From: Rhodoglobus vestalii | GTDB taxonomy: Bacteria > Actinomycetota > Actinomycetes > Actinomycetales > Microbacteriaceae | Length of the DNA stretch: 64,000 nucleotides | NCBI RefSeq assembly: GCF_006788895.1 | Contig: NZ_VFRA01000001.1 | Span: 2,666,001-2,730,000, forward strand | Direction of reading: 5' to 3' | Shown here: one piece after another, positions 9,577 through 17,411 of the stretch | How positions within the stretch are numbered: position 1 is the stretch's first letter | Layout: each line of letters starts with the position of its first letter | Notes under the pieces: model-generated | Databases searched by the model: none | What the model saw: only the letters and a program-made list of their open reading frames with translations | What the model was told of the DNA's origin: nothing | Made by a program: the position numbers and the translations under genes

Positions 9577-10266
9577 TCATGCCCGTGGTTGGGGTTCCGC
9601 GTGTAATTGTTCACTCAGGATTGCGGATGCTGCGACCACGTTCTGCACAACACTCTCGTCGCCGAGAACACGGGGATCGATCCACTCGTCGATGGCATCG
9701 CGGGCGATGGTTACCGGCATCCGGTCGTGGATCTCTGCCAGCGCTCCCGTGGCAGCCTGAGTGAGCATGGTGGTGGTGAGATGCCAGCGCCGAGGATCAT
9801 CCGGCTCGCAGGACGGGTCTTGCCACCAGGAATAGAGGCCTGCGAAGAAAAGAAGGCCACCGTCAGCGGTGATGAAGTGGGGAACTGCGTTGGACTCAGT
9901 CTTTTGGGTTTCGAAGTACCCGATTGCGGGAAGCACCGCGCGCTGGCGTGCCACGGCATCACGAAATGTTGGTTTCTGGGTGACTGTCTCGCTGCGTGCA
10001 TTGAATGTCGCGTACTTGCCCCGCAATACGGTGGAGGACGGCGGTGTTAACCACCACTGCGCTAGGGCCGCTCGTGGAATGAGCGCGGAGTTGCGGGTGT
10101 CGCGGTCCTCCCTAGTCTTGAAAAGAATGGGAACCTGATCGGTGGGCCTAACGACCGACGGGGCAAGCCAGTCCGCTTGCCACTGCTCGGGCGGGCGTCC
10201 CGTCGCGGTAACGAACTCGGTAATCAGCCGATTGATCGTCTCATCTAGGGCAAATCGACCGCACAT
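9577..10266 (-). CDS. SOS response-associated peptidase (HMCES/YedK family)
   Basis: A 229-residue SRAP-domain protein starting MCGRFAL, where Cys2 becomes the N-terminal nucleophile after Met removal. The family forms a covalent thiazolidine link to abasic sites in single-stranded DNA and protects them. Conserved blocks seen are FNARSET, YFETQKT, FAGLYSWW, and HDRMPV near the end. Length is normal for the family. It is divergent from the TetR gene, with a dyad at 10316-10331 between them. Confidence 0.9.
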   Translation of the reverse strand: MCGRFALDETINRLITEFVTATGRPPEQWQADWLAPSVVRPTDQVPILFKTREDRDTRNSALIPRAALAQWWLTPPSSTVLRGKYATFNARSETVTQKPTFRDAVARQRAVLPAIGYFETQKTESNAVPHFITADGGLLFFAGLYSWWQDPSCEPDDPRRWHLTTTMLTQAATGALAEIHDRMPVTIARDAIDEWIDPRVLGDESVVQNVVAASAILSEQLHAEPQPRA

Positions 10267-10315
10267 ACTCCAATTCTAGTTTGTTGCTCACCACAAAATC
10301 GGCTTTTCGCCCCGG

Positions 10316-10331
10316 TAGAACAAGCGTTCTA
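10316..10331. promoter_or_regulatory. Dyad operator candidate between YedK and TetR genes
   Basis: TAGAAC-AAGC-GTTCTA is a perfect 6-bp-arm palindrome 39 bp upstream of the TetR start codon and 50 bp upstream of the divergent YedK-type start. Position and symmetry fit an autoregulatory TetR operator. The assignment is an inference. Confidence 0.4.
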
Positions 10332-10369
10332 AAGGTTAGGATTGGTCACACACCAAGAAAGGGGCCATC

Positions 10370-11020
10370 GTGAACGCTCACACACCAACCATTGAATTCG
10401 TGGCTGAACCAGCAGTTTCGCTTCGCAACGAGCCCGTGCAAGCACGGAGCACCGCTCGACTAACCGCGCTGCTTGATGCAGCAGCATCCATCGTTGATGA
10501 GTTCGGCATAGAGCGACTCACTACCGCCATGGTTGCTGAGCGTGCGGGAGCCTCCATCGGCACCGTTTACCGTTACTTTCCCGATCGCATCGTCCTGTTG
10601 CAGGCCTTGGGCTCTCGCAACTTTGAGCGTGTGATGGCGCGCATCATCGAAGCGATTAACGATCCTTCGCAGCCAGACTGGCGTGCGGCGTTGGCAACGG
10701 CGTTCTCGTCTGTCGTCGATACTTACCGCACCGAACCCGGGTTCCGCGGTCTTCGAGTTGGCGATCAACTTGATCTTCGCCCACTACCCAACGGTCGCAC
10801 CTACAAGTCACTTGTCGCTGAGCGGATCGTCGAGGCACTATCGTCTCGCTTCGGCGTCGAGAATTCTGCGGCGACGCGGTTCACCCTTGAAGTTGCGCTT
10901 GAGATGAGTGACGCCCTCGTTGCGCGGGCGTTCCTGGCGAACCCCCAGGGCGACGAAGAGTTTATTAGCGTGAGCACGTCTGCCGTTCGCAAATTTGTTG
11001 CGGAGACCATCGGCTGGTAA
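10370..11020 (+). CDS. TetR/AcrR-family transcriptional regulator
   Basis: A 216-residue protein with the N-terminal helix-turn-helix IVDEFGIERLTTAMVAERAGASIGTVYRYFPDR (about 39-71), the standard TetR recognition region, and a helical ligand-binding C-terminal part. It starts with GTG at 10370, preceded by AAAGGGG with good spacing. The osmoprotectant transporter operon lies 128 bp downstream on the same strand, but TetR proteins more often control themselves and a divergent gene. The ligand is unknown. Confidence 0.88.
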   Translation: MNAHTPTIEFVAEPAVSLRNEPVQARSTARLTALLDAAASIVDEFGIERLTTAMVAERAGASIGTVYRYFPDRIVLLQALGSRNFERVMARIIEAINDPSQPDWRAALATAFSSVVDTYRTEPGFRGLRVGDQLDLRPLPNGRTYKSLVAERIVEALSSRFGVENSAATRFTLEVALEMSDALVARAFLANPQGDEEFISVSTSAVRKFVAETIGW

Positions 11021-11148
11021 CAATCTCGGTTTCATGTAAATCTGCCTAGTTATGCCCGATCGGGAATGACAGCGGCGTCGAATACTGTTTAGCTATTAGT
11101 GCTGGCAAGTGTCGATCCGCGCAGAAGCGCGAGGAATGAGCCGAAATC

Positions 11149-11973
11149 ATGATTGAATTTCGCGCAGTAACCAAACGTTTCGGCGACGGTACCGTTGCTG
11201 TTGATAATTTCGATATCGTGATTCCGTCACGCAAGATCACCGTGTTCGTAGGATCATCCGGTAGTGGAAAGACCACACTGCTCAGAATGATCAACCGTAT
11301 GGTCGATCCCACCGGTGGCGACATCGAGATTGATGGCGAGAGCATTATGCAGAAGGAGCCGGTCTCGCTAAGGCGCAGCATCGGCTATGTGATGCAGAAC
11401 TCTGGGCTTCTGCCGCACTTCAAAGTCATCGACAACGTCACGACTGTTCCTATGCTCAACGGTGTCGCAAAAAAGCAGGCGAGAGCGCAAGCCCTTGAGC
11501 TTCTCGACACGGTGGGGCTGAGTCGCAGCCTGGCCGACCGCTACCCAAGTCAGCTCTCGGGCGGGCAACAACAGCGCGTCGGTGTGGCGCGCGGACTCGC
11601 GGCGAATCCGAACATCCTTCTCATGGATGAGCCTTTTGGCGCAGTAGACCCGATCGTGCGAGCGGAGCTCCAGCAGGAGACTATTCGGCTCCAGCACGAG
11701 CTCGACAAGACAATCGTTTTCGTCACGCACGACATTGACGAGGCTTTTCTTCTCGGCGATCAGGTCGTCATCCTCGAAAAGGGTGCCAAAATCGCGCAGG
11801 TCGGCAGCCCGAACGAAATCATGGCAAACCCCGCAAGCGAGTTCGTCGCAAGTTTCATCGGCACGGACCGAGGCAAGCGCGCTCTGTCATTAAAGAAGAC
11901 AGAGTCGGGAACGATTGTGATCGATAGTGAGGGCCGGGGAGCCGGAGTGCTAGTGGGCGGGTCGGAGCAATAG
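11149..11973 (+). CDS. Osmoprotectant (betaine/choline/carnitine-type) ABC transporter ATPase
   Basis: A 274-residue ABC ATPase with Walker A GSSGSGKTT, signature LSGGQQQR, Walker B ILLMDEPFG and switch histidine in VTHDIDEA. It matches the ATPase of OpuC/ProU-type importers that take up quaternary-ammonium compatible solutes. The usual tandem CBS domains at the C terminus of OpuCA are absent: only about 40 residues of low similarity follow the ATPase core, so the ionic-strength sensing linked to CBS domains elsewhere is not expected here. It is the first gene of a four-gene operon, with its stop overlapping the next GTG start. Confidence 0.9.
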   Translation: MIEFRAVTKRFGDGTVAVDNFDIVIPSRKITVFVGSSGSGKTTLLRMINRMVDPTGGDIEIDGESIMQKEPVSLRRSIGYVMQNSGLLPHFKVIDNVTTVPMLNGVAKKQARAQALELLDTVGLSRSLADRYPSQLSGGQQQRVGVARGLAANPNILLMDEPFGAVDPIVRAELQQETIRLQHELDKTIVFVTHDIDEAFLLGDQVVILEKGAKIAQVGSPNEIMANPASEFVASFIGTDRGKRALSLKKTESGTIVIDSEGRGAGVLVGGSEQ

Positions 11974-12656
11974 TGACGTGGATCATCAATAATCTTGATT
12001 TGATCTGGGGACTCACGCTTGAACATGTTCGACTGAGCATCCCCCCGATCGTTCTCGGATTTCTCATTTCTATTCCCCTCGGCTGGATCGCTTATCGTTT
12101 CAAGCTCACTCGGGGAATTCTTCTGACCCTCGCGGGACTGCTGTACACAATCCCCTCGCTGGCTCTCTTCGTCATTTTGCCTCCGATCTTGGGCATTAGC
12201 TTCTTGAGCGAACTCAACATCACGATTGCGCTTACGCTCTACGCCGTTGCGATCATGGCGCGCTCGGTGGCGGATGCTCTGGCCTCCGTCGACCCCGCGA
12301 TCCGTCAATCAGCTACCGCTGTCGGTTTTGGTGGTTGGCGTCGATTCTGGACCGTGGACTTTCCCCTCGCCGGTCCTGTCGTTCTTGCCGGGCTGCGGGT
12401 AGCTGCCGTGTCGACTGTGAGTCTCGTGACCGTCGGCATCCTGATCGGAGTGGAAAGCCTTGGATACCTCTTCACCAACGGATTTCAGCGTCGAATTCCT
12501 GAAGAGATCTTTGCCGGCGTTGTGATGACAGTCATTGTTGCGTTACTCATCGACCGTGCGCTTGTGCTTCTCGGCCGGCTATTGATGCCGTGGACCGCAG
12601 TCAAGAAGATGAAAGCTGGCCGGCTGCGAGTAGCTGCGGAAGGGGCCGCGGTATGA
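11973..12656 (+). CDS. Osmoprotectant ABC transporter permease (first)
   Basis: A 227-residue integral membrane permease of the OpuCB type with about five to six helices and the binding-protein-dependent transport loop around ALASVDPAIRQSATAVGFGGWRR, which docks on the ATPase. GTG 11973 overlaps the final base of the ATPase gene, showing translational coupling. It pairs with the second permease to form the heterodimeric channel. Confidence 0.88.
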   Translation: MTWIINNLDLIWGLTLEHVRLSIPPIVLGFLISIPLGWIAYRFKLTRGILLTLAGLLYTIPSLALFVILPPILGISFLSELNITIALTLYAVAIMARSVADALASVDPAIRQSATAVGFGGWRRFWTVDFPLAGPVVLAGLRVAAVSTVSLVTVGILIGVESLGYLFTNGFQRRIPEEIFAGVVMTVIVALLIDRALVLLGRLLMPWTAVKKMKAGRLRVAAEGAAV

Positions 12657-13405
12657 ACTTTCTGATCGAGGCCTTTCAGTGGTTGTTCTCCCCAGAGCGG
12701 CTTGTGGGTAGTAACCCCATTCCTCTGAGACTTGAAGAGCACCTGTTTTATACCTTCATATCGGTCGTGATCGCCGCCCTCATTGCGGTCCCCCTCGGAT
12801 TTTTCATCGGCCACACCGGTAAGGGCCGTGACTTTGCCGTGGGACTTTCGGGCGCGGCCCGCGCGTTACCGTCCTTTGGGCTCATCTTATTTCTTGTACT
12901 GCTAATAGGAGTCGCGCAAGTGCAACTCCAAATTGCTGCGATCACCGCTTTTGTGTTGCTTGCAATCCCGTCAATTCTTGCCGGCGCCTACGCCGGAATT
13001 GAAGCGGTTGATCGTCGCGTTATTGACGCCGCGCGCTCGGTGGGCATGACCGAGTGGCAGATTCTGTGGAAGGTGGAAGTGCCCATCGGGTTGCCTCTGC
13101 TAATCGGCGGGCTCCGTGCGGCCACTCTGCAGGTCGTAGCTACCGCAACGCTCGCAGCGTATGTCGGACTGGGAGGACTCGGAATTTATATTTTCCGCGG
13201 ACTGCCGCTCCAGCGCTACGACGAGATGCTGGGTAGCGCCCTGCTTATCGCGGCGCTCGCGCTCACGCTCGACGCAATTTTTGCGCTCATCCAACAGTTC
13301 GCGATCCCCCGCGGAGTCTCGGCTGGGCGTGCTAAAGATGTCCGCACGTCGTCACCCCGACGACGAGCGGTGGCAGCAAAGGCTGCCCAAGAAAGAAGAG
13401 GATAA
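12653..13405 (+). CDS. Osmoprotectant ABC transporter permease (second)
   Basis: A 250-residue permease paralogous to the preceding one. The coupling loop is seen at GIEAVDRRVIDAARSVGMTE followed by LWKVEVPIGLPLLIGGLRAA. The start is the ATG at 12653 in an ATGA overlap with the upstream stop. The longer frame from 12590 is out of place. The C terminus is basic and probably cytoplasmic. The stop TAA at 13403-13405 lies 1 bp before the start of the binding-protein gene. Confidence 0.88.
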   Translation: MNFLIEAFQWLFSPERLVGSNPIPLRLEEHLFYTFISVVIAALIAVPLGFFIGHTGKGRDFAVGLSGAARALPSFGLILFLVLLIGVAQVQLQIAAITAFVLLAIPSILAGAYAGIEAVDRRVIDAARSVGMTEWQILWKVEVPIGLPLLIGGLRAATLQVVATATLAAYVGLGGLGIYIFRGLPLQRYDEMLGSALLIAALALTLDAIFALIQQFAIPRGVSAGRAKDVRTSSPRRRAVAAKAAQERRG

Positions 13406-13406
13406 A

Positions 13407-14318
13407 ATGTTCACAGCAAGGAACAAAGGCCGGCTTGCACTTGGTGCAGCCGTGGTCGGGGCGGCATTGGCCCTCACAGGGTGTGCAACTGGTGACCCAT
13501 TAGACACCGGATCGGGTGATGAGAACACCAACAGCGAGACCATCGTTGTTGGCTCGCAGGCATACTATTCCAACGAGATCATTGCCGAAATTTATGCGCA
13601 GGCTCTCGAAAACGCTGGTTTTGAGGTGGAGCGCGAATTCCAGATCGGTCAACGCGACGCCTACCTGCCCGCGCTCGAAAGCGGCGAAGTAGACGTATTC
13701 CCCGAGTACACGGGAAACCTACTCCAGTTCTACAGCCCCGACACCACAGCGACCGAATCAGAAGAGGTCTACGCAGAGCTTGCCGATGCGATGCCCGAGG
13801 GCCTCACGGTGCTCGACCAGGCATCCGCGACCGACCAAGACTCATACAATGTGACCGCAGACTTCGCGGCCGCAAACTCGCTCGTCAGCCTCGCCGACCT
13901 CGCGGGTGTGAGTGACCTCACGCTGGGCGGCAACGCTGAGCTCGAAGAGCGCCCCTACGGTCCCACCGGTCTCCAAGAGGTCTATGGCGCAACGGTCGGT
14001 TTCACCGCCACAGGAGACACCACGGTTGATGCACTTGCCGCGGGAACCATCAACATTGCCAACGTCTACAGCGCCGATCCGCGCATCCAGACCGAGAACC
14101 TCGTGAGCCTCACCGACCCCGAGGGTCTGTTCTTGGCCTCGAATGTTGTGCCGCTCGTGAACGCAGATATTGCGGACTCGATCGCCGACGTCATCAACGC
14201 GGTCAGCGCCAAGCTCACACCAGAGGGCCTAGTGGCGCTCAACGTGCAGAGCACAGTCGACAAGATGTCGTCAGACGATATCGCCAGCGCATGGTTGAGC
14301 GAAAACGGTCTCGGCTAG
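13407..14318 (+). CDS. Osmoprotectant ABC transporter substrate-binding lipoprotein
   Basis: A 303-residue precursor starting at ATG 13407 with a lipoprotein signal (MFTARNKGRLALGAAVVG, then lipobox LTGC), so it is anchored outside the membrane by Cys. The mature part has the OpuAC/ProX-like pattern IVVGSQAYYSNEIIAEIYAQ, VDVFPEYTGN and a second lobe ending TPEGLVALN, the fold that binds glycine betaine, choline or carnitine in an aromatic cage. It closes the ATPase-permease-permease-binding protein operon and is followed by a strong hairpin. Confidence 0.9.
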   Translation: MFTARNKGRLALGAAVVGAALALTGCATGDPLDTGSGDENTNSETIVVGSQAYYSNEIIAEIYAQALENAGFEVEREFQIGQRDAYLPALESGEVDVFPEYTGNLLQFYSPDTTATESEEVYAELADAMPEGLTVLDQASATDQDSYNVTADFAAANSLVSLADLAGVSDLTLGGNAELEERPYGPTGLQEVYGATVGFTATGDTTVDALAAGTINIANVYSADPRIQTENLVSLTDPEGLFLASNVVPLVNADIADSIADVINAVSAKLTPEGLVALNVQSTVDKMSSDDIASAWLSENGLG

Positions 14319-14343
14319 CAAACACCACTGGCCGGGACAGTAA

Positions 14344-14377
14344 GCGAGGGGCGGATGCACGTGCATCCGCCCCTCGC
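14344..14377. terminator. Bidirectional terminator hairpin after the osmoprotectant operon
   Basis: A perfect 34-bp palindrome (arm GCGAGGGGCGGATGCAC) between the convergent binding-protein and DedA genes, followed by TTGGTTGTGG rather than a clean T-run. It sits where both transcripts should end. Confidence 0.7.
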
Positions 14378-14402
14378 TTGGTTGTGGAGCGCCGGTGCTG
14401 GG

Positions 14403-15134
14403 CTAGCGAGGCTGCTCGTGCTCGTGCTCGAGGATTTCCATGTGGCGCTTCTGAGACCGTTGTAACAGCTTCTTGGCGAGAATCGCGAGCACCGCGAACC
14501 CGGCAACGATTGCGACAAAGATATAGCCCGCGTAGTGCAAGCTATCGAGCAGTTCGCGAAAACTACCCGCAGCGAGGGCTCCAACAGACACATAGGTGAT
14601 CGACCAGATAGTCGTGGCGGGAACAGTCCACGCCATAAAAGTGCGGTAGCGCATGGCGCTCATTCCCACCGTCACCGGAATAAGCGAGTGCAGTACAGGC
14701 AAGAACCGTGAGATGAACACCGCAATCCCGCCACGGCGCGCAAGATAGCGCTCCGCCTGATCCCAATGTGCCCGGCCAATACGGTCACCGAGACGTGATT
14801 CACGAATCTTGGGACCAAAATAGCGGCCAAGAGCGAATCCGACACTCTCACCGATGAGAGCTCCAACAATGACGGCGGCAACCAGAAACGATCCCTCGAC
14901 AACGCTGCCGACGGCCGTACTGGCCACAATTACTACGGTGTCGCCCGGCACGATCAATCCGATGAAGATCGACGTCTCCAGCATAATTGCGACGCCGGCC
15001 AGAACCGTACGAAGTGCCGGATCCACCGACTGCACGGTGTCAAGAATGTATGTCAGTGCATCGTTGAGCCACTGCCCAAAGCCCGCACCGCCAGTGATCG
15101 GCTCGGCGCTCAGGGCGAGATCAACGGGGTGCAC
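14403..15134 (-). CDS. DedA-family membrane protein
   Basis: A 243-residue protein with the DedA/SNARE-associated (VTT) pattern: ETSIFIGLIVPGDTVVIVAS, GALIGESVGFALGRYFG, FISRFLPVLHSLIPVTVGMS. These correspond to the re-entrant loops and conserved Arg of the DedA fold, with about five hydrophobic segments. DedA proteins affect membrane lipid (undecaprenyl phosphate or phospholipid) translocation and proton-motive-force homeostasis. The C terminus is charged (HMEILEHEHEQPR). It is transcribed alone. Confidence 0.88.
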   Translation of the reverse strand: MHPVDLALSAEPITGGAGFGQWLNDALTYILDTVQSVDPALRTVLAGVAIMLETSIFIGLIVPGDTVVIVASTAVGSVVEGSFLVAAVIVGALIGESVGFALGRYFGPKIRESRLGDRIGRAHWDQAERYLARRGGIAVFISRFLPVLHSLIPVTVGMSAMRYRTFMAWTVPATTIWSITYVSVGALAAGSFRELLDSLHYAGYIFVAIVAGFAVLAILAKKLLQRSQKRHMEILEHEHEQPR

Positions 15135-15171
15135 GTGCCGAGCCTAGCGATCGTAACCGTGAAGAAACTGG

Positions 15172-15936
15172 CTAAATAGGGTGCGCTAAAGCACTGAGGC
15201 GGGTGCGCCACTGCTCAAGCCGTTTCGGCTTCTCTGCCAGCGCGGGGCCGTCAACCCAGCCAGAGACAATGCGGATGCCGTGCAGAGCATTAACGATCCA
15301 CACCTCGCAGCCATCGAGTTCTGCCGGAGTCACCGCCTCCGTGTGAGTATCGAGACCGAGCGCACGGGCGAGGGTCAGCACGCTGCGCGCGGTCACGCTA
15401 TCGACGCGATCGAATTCGGCCGGCGGGCCGCACAGAATATCTCCCCGCCACCACAGCACTGCGCTGTACGCGCCCTCAATGACGTACCCTTCGGTGGTCA
15501 GCAGCACCGTATCGTCGGCCCCCTGCAGTCGAGCCGCGGCGACGAGCGCACCCAGCGCGTCGAGGTCAGGCCCTTTAACGGTCGGCACAGTGCGGGGATC
15601 ATCTCCCGCATGACTCATGACGGTTGCCGAGCGGTGCAATTCCGGGGCGGTGCGTAGCTGAAGGAAAAACTCGCCTCCGCGCAGCTCTGCGCGCGGAAAC
15701 CAGGCACCGGCGCGAGGGAGTTGTGCGATTGCAGCCGTGAAAAATTCGTTTGCGGTCTCGTGCAGGTCAGACGGTACGGCATCCACGAAGCGTTGCCGAT
15801 GAAGGTTGAGAGCGAGCACGTTACCTGCGTCGACAAGCCACGAATCTGCGACAGCGATGGGAGTCGCATCGAGAAGTTCAGGGGATACTTCTCGCAGTTG
15901 ACTGTTCTGCCACCGGTAAACCGCGCTTGCACTCAT
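15172..15936 (-). CDS. pabC: Aminotransferase class IV, aminodeoxychorismate lyase-like
   Basis: A 254-residue PLP enzyme of fold type IV. The presumed Schiff-base lysine lies in TVKGPDLDALG, and the conserved block LLTTEGYVIEGAYSAVLWW holds the glutamate near the cofactor. It is divergent from pabB with an 11-bp gap, which strongly suggests the p-aminobenzoate branch: PabC cleaves aminodeoxychorismate into pyruvate and p-aminobenzoate for folate. A D-amino-acid or branched-chain aminotransferase role would be the alternative from sequence alone. Confidence 0.8.
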   Translation of the reverse strand: MSASAVYRWQNSQLREVSPELLDATPIAVADSWLVDAGNVLALNLHRQRFVDAVPSDLHETANEFFTAAIAQLPRAGAWFPRAELRGGEFFLQLRTAPELHRSATVMSHAGDDPRTVPTVKGPDLDALGALVAAARLQGADDTVLLTTEGYVIEGAYSAVLWWRGDILCGPPAEFDRVDSVTARSVLTLARALGLDTHTEAVTPAELDGCEVWIVNALHGIRIVSGWVDGPALAEKPKRLEQWRTRLSALAHPI

Positions 15937-15947
15937 AGGCTTAGGTT

Positions 15948-17345
15948 ATGCGCTCTCGCGTGCTCTCTGCTGACCTGGCGAGCTTTGCTGACCCTGCCGC
16001 GGTGTTTGCGCAACTGATGGCGACTCACGGTGTCGATGCCGAAAGCTCCGGCGCAAAAGGCGCGGTGTGGCTCGATAGTGGAGTGACAGCATCCAAGGGT
16101 CGCAGCTACCTGGCGGTATCCGCGCGCGCGGTCCTCAGCACCGAACTTGATGAACCGGTTTTTGACTGGATGCGACGAGAATTCGTTCCCGCAAACATCG
16201 ACTTTTCTGATTCCCCAGTCGGGTTTCGCCTCGGGTGGGTCGGATGGCTGGGCTATGAGCTGCGGGGCGAGTCGATGGATGTTGCGATCCGCAGCCACGC
16301 ATCAACCCCCAACGCGGCCTGGTTGTGGATCGACCGCATGATTGTGTGCGATCACCAGTCTCGGGCCCTCAGCGTTGTGGCGCTCGGTGACGACTGGACT
16401 GGCGAGCTGCAGCAGTGGCGTGATCAGATGGAAACGCTGGTTGCGCGTGCGGCTCTGGGTGTTTCTCACCCCAAACCCTGTCACGCTCTCAAGGGACCCG
16501 TGGGACCCAAGACACCCGTGGCTGTATGGCGTGACAGTGACGAGCAGTACTTGGAAATGATTGCGCAGTGCCAGCAATCGATCTTTGAGGGTGATGCCTA
16601 CCAACTGTGCCTAACCACGAGCGCACGCGTTGAGCCGGCGGGGGATCCGGTGGCCACCTATCTGGCTCTGCGATCCGCGAACCCCAGCCACCACGGTGGA
16701 TTCGTTCAGGTGGGTCAGACGGTGTTGTTGAGTTCATCACCGGAGCAATTTTTGTCGATCGATACGACAGGGGTCATTGAGACGAAGCCGATTAAGGGTA
16801 CCCGGCGACGCGACTGCGATCCCGATGAAGATGATCGCCTTCGTGTTGAATTGCTGGCTAGCGAGAAGGAGCGCGCCGAAAATCTCATGATTGTCGATCT
16901 CATGCGTAATGATCTTGGTCGTGTGTGCGAGGTGGGTTCGGTTGTGGTTTCGCAATTGTTTGCGTTGGAGAGTTATGCAACCGTTCACCAACTGGTGAGC
17001 ACCGTTGTTGGGCGGTTGCGTGACGACGTGAGTGCTGTCGATGCGATTGCCGCATTATTTCCGGCCGGGTCAATGACGGGGGCACCCAAGCATTCAGCCA
17101 CCCGCATTCTTGAGTCCCTGGAAGTCTCGCCGAGGGGGGTCTATTCCGGAGTTTTTGGGTATGTGGGGCTTGACGGTGCTGTCGATCTTGCGATGGTCAT
17201 CCGCTCGATTGTTATGGATGATCGGGGCTCGACAATCGGTGCGGGGGGCGGCATCACGGCCCTCTCTGTGCCCGCTGACGAACTCGCCGAGGTGAAGCTG
17301 AAAGCAGCCGCCATGCTCGCTGTATTGGGTGTGCACCCTCGGTGA
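15948..17345 (+). CDS. pabB: Aminodeoxychorismate synthase component I
   Basis: A 465-residue chorismate-binding enzyme. PIKGTRRRD with Lys (rather than the Ala of anthranilate synthase PIAGT) is the diagnostic aminodeoxychorismate-synthase feature, where Lys forms a covalent intermediate. Further blocks are FEGDAYQLCLTTSARV, ERAENLMIVDLMRNDLGRV, and GSMTGAPK near the C terminus. It uses ammonia from a separate PabA subunit, not encoded here. It is divergent from pabC with only 11 bp between starts, so promoters must lie within the coding sequences or overlap the starts. Confidence 0.9.
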   Translation: MRSRVLSADLASFADPAAVFAQLMATHGVDAESSGAKGAVWLDSGVTASKGRSYLAVSARAVLSTELDEPVFDWMRREFVPANIDFSDSPVGFRLGWVGWLGYELRGESMDVAIRSHASTPNAAWLWIDRMIVCDHQSRALSVVALGDDWTGELQQWRDQMETLVARAALGVSHPKPCHALKGPVGPKTPVAVWRDSDEQYLEMIAQCQQSIFEGDAYQLCLTTSARVEPAGDPVATYLALRSANPSHHGGFVQVGQTVLLSSSPEQFLSIDTTGVIETKPIKGTRRRDCDPDEDDRLRVELLASEKERAENLMIVDLMRNDLGRVCEVGSVVVSQLFALESYATVHQLVSTVVGRLRDDVSAVDAIAALFPAGSMTGAPKHSATRILESLEVSPRGVYSGVFGYVGLDGAVDLAMVIRSIVMDDRGSTIGAGGGITALSVPADELAEVKLKAAAMLAVLGVHPR

Positions 17346-17411
17346 TGCGGCGTCGCGTGCGCTGGTTGGGTAATCTTGGATCTTCCCCTGCAACGAATTG
17401 AGAGTATTTAC